Below, piece after piece: positions 58,813 through 64,000 of a DNA stretch of 64,000 bases. Location: contig OV884057.1 in assembly GCA_930367215.1 (NCBI GenBank), positions 250,754,830 through 250,818,829 of the forward strand. The letters are read 5' to 3'. Both the position numbers and the translations under genes were made by a program. The notes beneath the pieces are model-generated. The model saw only the letters and a list, made by a program, of their open reading frames with translations. It made no database searches and was not told the origin of the DNA. Source of the DNA: Pollenia angustigena (taxonomy: Eukaryota > Arthropoda > Insecta > Diptera > Polleniidae). The number at the start of each line of letters is the position of its first letter. The first letter of the stretch is position 1.

Positions 58813-59154
58813 GTGCGTGGACAATTGAAAGGAAAGTACACTTTTTTAATTATTTGGGCTTTCCAGTTGGCTACCTGTATGATTTGTTTTACAGAAATTC
58901 CACCCACATCTATTAGTGCTCATATTTGGATAAAAGAAGCCCGAAAATGTTTGATAAAGCGTGAAATTAAAGAGAAAATTGGAATACAGGTTGATACTGT
59001 TAAGCAAGGCTCTGGTACGATAAATTCAGGAAATACGTCACGAAGATTCTTTGCTAATCCTGCTTTGATTTCCGAAATCACGGGTCTAGATGAAGACATA
59101 ATCAAGAGGTTTTCAACAATTTTTTGATATTCTTTAATTAGGCTTGAGTTCATC

Positions 59155-59450
59155 AAATTTAATTTTCATTAAATTATTTTCACTGAGGGAAGGAATTTTA
59201 CAACTTGGAATTTTTATTAAAATTTATTGATAATTTTTCTTGGCTGAGACGGGCACCGCAGTGGTGCAGTGGGTAGAACTCAAAGATCTTCCGACGATAG
59301 AAAGTGGTGTTTCTTGAAACATGTAAAGATCCACCCGGATTCAAATCCAATCTCAGCCAAGAAAAATTATCAATAAATTTTATTAAAAATTCCAAGTTGT
59401 AAAATTCCTTCCCTCAGTGAAAATAAAATAATGAAAATTAAATTTGGCTT
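59155..59450. mobile_element. Foldback element, about 296 bp, with tRNA-like centre
   Basis: Arms of about 95 bp are near-perfect inverses, running from AAATTTAATTTTCATTA through CACTGAGGGAAGGAATTT to ATTTTTCTTGGCTGAGA. Only about 100 bp separate them. Confidence 0.78.
59251..59350 (+). other. tRNA-like module (A and B box) in the foldback centre
   Basis: GGGCACCGCAGTGGTGCAGT, then GGGTAGAAC, looks like a tRNA 5' half with box A (GTGGTGCAGTGGGTAG). GGATTCAAATCC (59337-59348) looks like box B. The boxes are about 75 bases apart, longer than in most tRNAs. A tRNA-derived SINE head is one reading. Confidence 0.5.
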
Positions 59451-59674
59451 ATTATCCGAAGAGGCTCAGGAAAGTCGTAACAAAGACTATAAAAATTATC
59501 GCCTTAGATACTCCAGAAAATGCAGTCGAATTGCCACGAACGAAGATATTATGCACCGAATTATGGTTACATCAGATCCCATGATCTCACACTTGACTCC
59601 TTCATTTAGCCAGAAAAAGCGTAGTGATATAAGCGACAAAGTTAAGACTCTATTAGAATAATAAATTATAAAGT

Positions 59675-59999
59675 AGATTTAAAATAAATAATAAATTAAA
59701 AAACCATTTACATTTTTTGTTAGTTAGGGCTTTTTACATTGTAGGTAACGATATATATTTTTCTATCATTCTTTATTTGGATTACTTTTGTGTATAACTA
59801 TATAAATAAAACTAAGTTTGTGATGAAATTAAAAATAGATTTAAAATAAATAATGAATTAAAAATTAAAAAAATCATTTAAATTTTTTTGTTAGTTAGGG
59901 CTTCTTACATTGTAGGTAACGATATACATTTCTCTAACTTTCTTTATTTTGATTAATTTTGTGTATTACTATATAAATAAAACTAAATTTGTGATGAAA
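59675..59999. repeat. Tandem duplication, 2 x about 162 bp
   Basis: AGATTTAAAATAAATAAT, GTTAGTTAGGGCTT, TTACATTGTAGGTAACGATA and AAATAAAACTAA recur with a period of about 162. The copies differ at several bases. It lies just after the transposon-type remnant and may be its 3' UTR. Confidence 0.7.
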
Positions 60000-60433
60000 T
60001 CATTATATTTTTTGACAAATTTTTTTTTCCTCACCTCCATACAAAAATCCCCAGTGTGCGCCGTGCCAAAGATCTTGACGTACGAGGTAGTCTGCTATAA
60101 ATGGCTGTCAAATACAAACTAAAGGACGCAGGTAAATTGAATTTAAACCATACCCAACTAAGACATGCCTGTTGACAGGAGCATTGTTGACCTTCCAGTT
60201 AAGAGTCGTGAAAATAAAAAAGTCGTGGGCTTCTCTACCCACCCTCGTAGCAACAAATGGCGAATTTAACAGCGTTGACTTATTTATTTTCACAAAAATC
60301 AAGTTTTTTAGTACATCAATCTCAATAAGCGAAATACTTTTATAAAAACAAAATCTTCAGGATACACTTTAATACTCCATTCTAATAAGTAATCAACTAT
60401 GTGTCTCAAGTATACTTGAAGGGTGCTTAACAT

Positions 60434-60436
<3 letters not shown>
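60000..60436. other. Gene-less DNA
   Basis: No recognised feature apart from the poly(T) boundary at its right. Confidence 0.4.
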
Positions 60437-60467
<31 letters not shown>

Positions 60468-61479
60468 GTTAGGACCAGCACTCAGGGGATGACCCCTACT
60501 AATGCATTGCATTGTGTTGGAACTAGGAAAATAGGTTGTGGGAAGGAGGATAGAGGGAGTAGTGTTTGTGAACATTCGATTTGAACTTAATCATGTTGTA
60601 AGTGAGAGGGAAGACTTCTGCAGGAAGGTTATTCCACATACGAACTGTGCGGGAAAAAAATGAATTCTCTCTGTAATGCGTTGTACGATTCACCTGCTAA
60701 TCGACCACATAAGGATGGGCTCTTGAGGAAAAACGTGTATTACGAACAAACGTACGGGTTTCGGGAACCAGATCCCTAATTTCGTCAGAACACATCCCAT
60801 TGTAGTAACGATAAAACAGACAAATACAACCCACATTGCGACGGTGCTCGAGGGAGTCAATAGAATTGGATACCCTACTGTCACCAATGAGAACCTTCGC
60901 CCTCTCCTGCACGCGGTCGAGAAGCTCCAAAATAGACTTTGAAGCACCGGCCCACACATGAGAGTTGTATTCCATACGCGGTCGGATATAGGTGGTATAA
61001 ATAGTAAGGAGATCAGATGGAGTGAAGTATATCTTACACCGTCTTAGAAAACCGAGGCACTTGAATGCTTCTTTCGACACCTTGAATATATGTTCTGTCC
61101 ATCGGACATCACATTGTATCCTCATGCCCAGAACATCAAGAGATTCTGATTCCTCAATAATTATACCACCCATATGTACAGATGAGGCACCTTGATTTGT
61201 CGCGCGTTTATGCGTCAGCACGCAACATTGGGTTTTTCGGGCATTAAAATCGACCCTATTCGCACGACCCCATTCCGAGATTATGTCAAGGTCTCGGCCA
61301 AGCGTATCATTCATATTCTGCCTCATAGCAGCGACATCGGATACGCTTGGTCTACATTCGAATGAGAACGAGTTGCAAAGGTTGCTGTCATCTGCAAAAG
61401 AGTAGATAGGATTGTAAGTTTGACAAAGGAGGTCGTTTAGAAAGATAAGAAATAGAGTAGGAGAAAGAACGGAACTTGA
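60437..61479 (-). mobile_element. 5'-truncated CR1/Jockey-like non-LTR retrotransposon with poly(A)
   Basis: A 28-base poly(T) at 60437-60464 is the poly(A) tail of a minus-strand element. The RT frame ends at 60523 and starts abruptly at about 61479, inside the RT domain. No clear target duplication found. Confidence 0.82.
60523..61479 (-). pseudogene. Reverse transcriptase C-terminal half with one internal TAG
   Basis: Starts within the domain at SSVLSPTLFLIFLNDLL, then SFADDSNLCNSF (catalytic FADD), NARKTQCCVLTHKR, LDVLGMRI and RRCKIYFTPSDLL. It ends with the typical RMWNNLP and NVHKHYSLYPPSHN tail. TAG at 60699-60697 interrupts the frame after AHPYVVD, but the same frame is open for 57 more codons to TAG at 60525-60523. 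The frame upstream of 61479 (to 61665) is not RT and belongs to the flank. Clade choice (CR1 or Jockey) is from memory of motif wording. Confidence 0.8.
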
Positions 61480-62239
61480 CAATATTCTTATATTATTAAA
61501 AACTATTTTTGGTTTTTTCCTTAAAGTTTTTTTCTTTATATTATATTTTCGCTTACCTGTGACCATGTTCTGTAACTCTCGCGTCCAGAAACTTTTTGAT
61601 TGAAATGTGTGAAATGAAACAAAAATGCCATATGGGCATTTCCACCGAAAGGTCCACCGCAACAAAAAAAATTATAAGTTCTTGAAAAGACTTTGTTTTA
61701 TCATATTTTAACAAGAAAACAATAAAATTTAATAAAAGTAAAAAAATTTTATATTTATTTATAACCCATTTCGAGATTTATGAATGCAAAGTCGAACAAG
61801 TGCAACTTTTCTTATTTAGATATTTTTATTGTACGTTTTGCTATGATAAAAGTTTTTAAAAAGAGACATTATGCATTGACTTTTTCTGTCTAAAACCTTT
61901 CGGAAGGTACAAAGAGTCAAAACAGAATGCACAACAAACTATGCGATTGCAAATAATCTCATATTTCGATGTCATGTGCGTCATTGAAAAACATCATTTT
62001 CCATCAGTGCGTCGAAAGTAAAAGTAGAAAGCTCATCAAATTACCAGGCCAAACAGAGATTTTTTATAAAATTAAGATAAATAAAAAATTTCTGTAAAAT
62101 AGCAAGATTTGTGATTGGTACTTATATAAAGTTGTTCACGTGCGACATCGTAAGTGTGAAAAATTTTTTTTTTTTAGATGTAAATGATTTATTTATGTTA
62201 ATATATATATTTTAATAATTTAAATCTAGATGAGCAAAA
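61480..62239. other. Gene-less AT-rich DNA
   Basis: No recognised feature. Confidence 0.45.
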
Positions 62240-62870
62240 AAAGCACTAAATTCAAAAATAAAGCCATATTCTAGCCATTAACAATGATGTTCGATACGAT
62301 AAGATTAGACTTTAAATGACGATGCTATATACATATACATATATATTAAACAAAAAGGGCTGTAATTAAGGGCGTGGCAAAAACAATTTTTTTAAAGTTT
62401 TTCAAACTTAATAAATATACCTTTTATTCTAGGGCATGACTGATGAAAATATTTTTGTTTGCATTGGCTTCTACCTGATTTAATGTAGTATGTGTGTGAA
62501 AAATAAAAAAAGGGGCTTAATTTGTAGGCGTGTAATAAAAGTGGGCACATTAAAATCTATACATACGTAGTTTTAGAAGGACTTCCTTGGCACGTAAAAA
62601 AAATTTTACATTTGGGGGAAGGATCCGAGATGGCATAAGTGGCGCCCAAAATTTGAGGTCGGATTAAAAAGTCACCAAAAACAGAAATGCAGCCACTATC
62701 AAGCCATGAATAACGATATGCAATATAATGAGATCGGACTTTAAATGGCAGCGCTAAATATAAAAAACCAAAAGGGCTGTATTTTGGGGCGTGGAAACTT
62801 CATTGACATATCTTTCATTCTAGTGGGTGACTGGCACAACTTTTTTTTGTATGGAGGTCGACCCAGTCTA
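62240..62870 (+). repeat. Dispersed repeat family, two diverged units
   Basis: Unit 1 (about 62265-62400) has GACTTTAAATGACGATGCTA and AAAAGGGCTGTAATTAAGGG followed by CGTGGC. Unit 2 (about 62580-62810) has GGACTTTAAATGGCAGCGCT and AAAAGGGCTGTATTTTGGGG followed by CGTGG. Unit 2 matches 10556-10870 in reverse. The 71-codon frame at 62745-62960 is not convincing. Confidence 0.6.
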
Positions 62871-62874
62871 ATCA

Positions 62875-63916
62875 ATATATCGATACCTTCCCGCAAGAAT
62901 GAATTAAGCGACACTTGTTTCGAAAATGACTTTTTGATGTGGAACTATACTATAAGTTAAGCGCCACATTTTGGCTTGGGTTTCGCTGCCCTATCGTGGA
63001 TGCAAAGGAAACTAGAGAGAAAATAAAATTGTATCAACCGTCAAGTTTTCTCATTGGAATAAAGTAGCTCCCTGAAATTTGTATTATCCGCCAAAGAAAT
63101 TATGCTAAGCGACATTTTTAAAAATGTAATTGTCGTAAGCAACAAAAGGTCCATACAAAAATTTTGTTAGATGTCGCTTAGTTTAACCGAAATTGTCGCT
63201 TAGCACACTCATCCAACTAAAACTTGATCCATTTTTGTCGCTTATAACACTATAGATTATGATTGTCCTTGAGTTTAAAAAAGTTTTCTATTCTTTTAAA
63301 CTGCCAGCATCAGGCCCAAAACGAAAGGATTTAGAGAGTCTGCTCAAAAGAAAGTTTATTCCTGAACGATACATACAAGAATACGAGGATATTATAAAAA
63401 ATACATTTGGTGAGAAAGAAGACGAATTGGAAGAGACAGATGAAGAAGATGATTTGTCTGACAATCAAAATGATGATTAATAATCTAAAAAATTTCCGTT
63501 TTGATCTCTAAGTGTAATTTTTGAATTTTTGGTTTTGAAATAAATGTTTGTTGCTTTTTATATAGATTTTGCTTTATTGTATTGTTTAACAGAAAGAATA
63601 AAAAATGAATTAAACGACACAATTTATTTCAAACCTTTATTTTTTGTGTCCATGTCAATGTTTTAAGCGCCATTTACCATTGTATCAAGCGCCAATGTCT
63701 TGACCACGAAAATGTACTAAGCGACAAAAACTTTTTATCTGACTAAAATTTTGGTTTTGCAATGATGTCAAGTTTTGTATTCTGAAAATCGCTTTCCAAA
63801 TATGTTCCTTTCAATAAAATATACAAATAAATAACTAAATGAGACGTTTTTTTTCGTTTCCTACACAATTTTAGAAATGTCGCTTAATACATTCTTGCGG
63901 GAAGGTATCGATATAT
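62875..63916. mobile_element. 1-kb TIR element packed with TTAAGCGACA motifs
   Basis: Inverted ends of about 39 bp, ATATATCGATACCTTCCCGC...ATTAAGCGACA, at 62875-62913 and 63878-63916. The motif TTAAGCG(A/C)CA, or its inverse TGTCGCTTA, occurs about a dozen times between the ends, e.g. near 62956, 63104, 63173, 63193, 63236, 63665, 63683 and 63717. It contains one small frame (63259-63480). Target duplication unclear. Confidence 0.75.
63259..63480 (+). CDS. Small acidic protein inside the TIR element
   Basis: 73 residues from ATG 63259. An in-frame TAG lies two codons upstream, and that TATAG could also serve as a splice acceptor. The N-terminal part is basic and helical (KKVFYSFKLPASGPKRKDLE, LLKRKFIPERYIQEYEDI). 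The C-terminal 20 residues are almost all acidic (EETDEEDDLSDNQNDD). An AATAAA lies 59 bases after the stop (63539). It may be the terminal exon of a transposase or of a captured host gene. I do not recognise a family. Confidence 0.45.
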   Translation: MIVLEFKKVFYSFKLPASGPKRKDLESLLKRKFIPERYIQEYEDIIKNTFGEKEDELEETDEEDDLSDNQNDD

Positions 63917-64000
63917 GTGTATCATGATGGAACAAATTGTCATGTGCGACAGATCACGTGCGAAAAGTATACATTATTTTCATTTAAAATGACAGCCATA

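Larger units (their letters stand above)
58870..59664 (+). pseudogene. Transposon-type protein remnant split by a foldback element
   Basis: The 5' piece ends at TGA 59125-59127 and includes IKREIKEKIGIQVDTVKQGS, GNTSRRFFANP and EITGLDEDIIKRF. The 3' piece, 59431-59661, begins near LLSEEAQESRNKDYKNYRLR and has RKCSRIATNEDIMHR and SDPMISHL. I recognise the two as neighbouring blocks of one protein family that is repeated in aphid and other insect genomes and is probably transposon-encoded. The middle is missing and a foldback element (59155-59450) sits at the gap. The start is not defined. Not functional. Confidence 0.6.

Noticed and set aside
60690..60959. 89-residue minus frame
   Set aside because: A shifted-frame shadow of the reverse transcriptase at 60523-61479.

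Overview
The window looks like insect nuclear DNA, most likely a higher fly (Diptera, probably a calyptrate). It is very AT-rich, packed with transposable elements, and the coding remnants are insect-type: an Mdg3/Micropia-like Ty3/gypsy retrotransposon, Jockey- and CR1-like non-LTR elements, a Penelope-like fragment, a hAT derivative and many small inverted-repeat elements. I recognise no complete conserved host gene. The species call is inference from element content, not from a diagnostic gene.

Layout. (1) 1-579, minus strand: the first two exons of a zeste-type Myb/SANT-like protein that runs off the left edge. (2) 497-16422 and 17102-32948: two tandem direct copies of one unit with a repeat period of about 16.6 kb, separated by a 679-bp junction (16423-17101) made of small TIR elements. 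Each copy holds the 5' end of the Myb-like gene, a TIR element with TTA target duplication, a full-length LTR retrotransposon (about 8.6 kb) inserted into that TIR element with a 4-bp AGAT duplication, then AT-rich DNA, a GATAAAGC-rich MITE, a decayed RNase H fragment of a non-LTR element and another MITE. The first 12.5 kb of the two copies are almost identical; the last 3.4 kb differ by many substitutions and indels. (3) 32.9-37.8 kb: probable host intron or intergenic DNA with a 2.6-kb degenerate TATCGATAA-type repeat field that hosts a Penelope-like fragment with a hammerhead-like core and a hAT-like MITE. Two weak candidate host exons flank it (33038-33238 minus, 36943-37151 plus). (4) 37.8-41.9 kb: a 4-kb DNA transposon with about 550-bp terminal inverted repeats and a 697-codon transposase-like frame broken by one TAG. 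(5) 42.2-46.6 kb: a decayed Jockey-like element, minus strand. (6) 46.9-56.8 kb: interspersed repeats, MITEs and a hAT derivative with a perfect 8-bp target duplication, into which a tRNA-like-bearing MITE is nested. (7) 57.3-64 kb: a non-LTR RT remnant, a transposon-type gene remnant split by a foldback element with a tRNA-like centre, a 5'-truncated CR1-like element with poly(A), and a 1-kb TIR element at the right end studded with TTAAGCGACA motifs and carrying a small acidic reading frame.

How it fits together: almost every coding signal is transposon-derived and most pol genes carry identifiable breaks. The two LTR retrotransposon copies share their LTR-specific variants, insertion site and integrase break, so they are duplicates of a single insertion rather than two integrations. 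Whether the 16.6-kb duplication is in the chromosome or is two haplotypes retained in an assembly cannot be decided from sequence alone.
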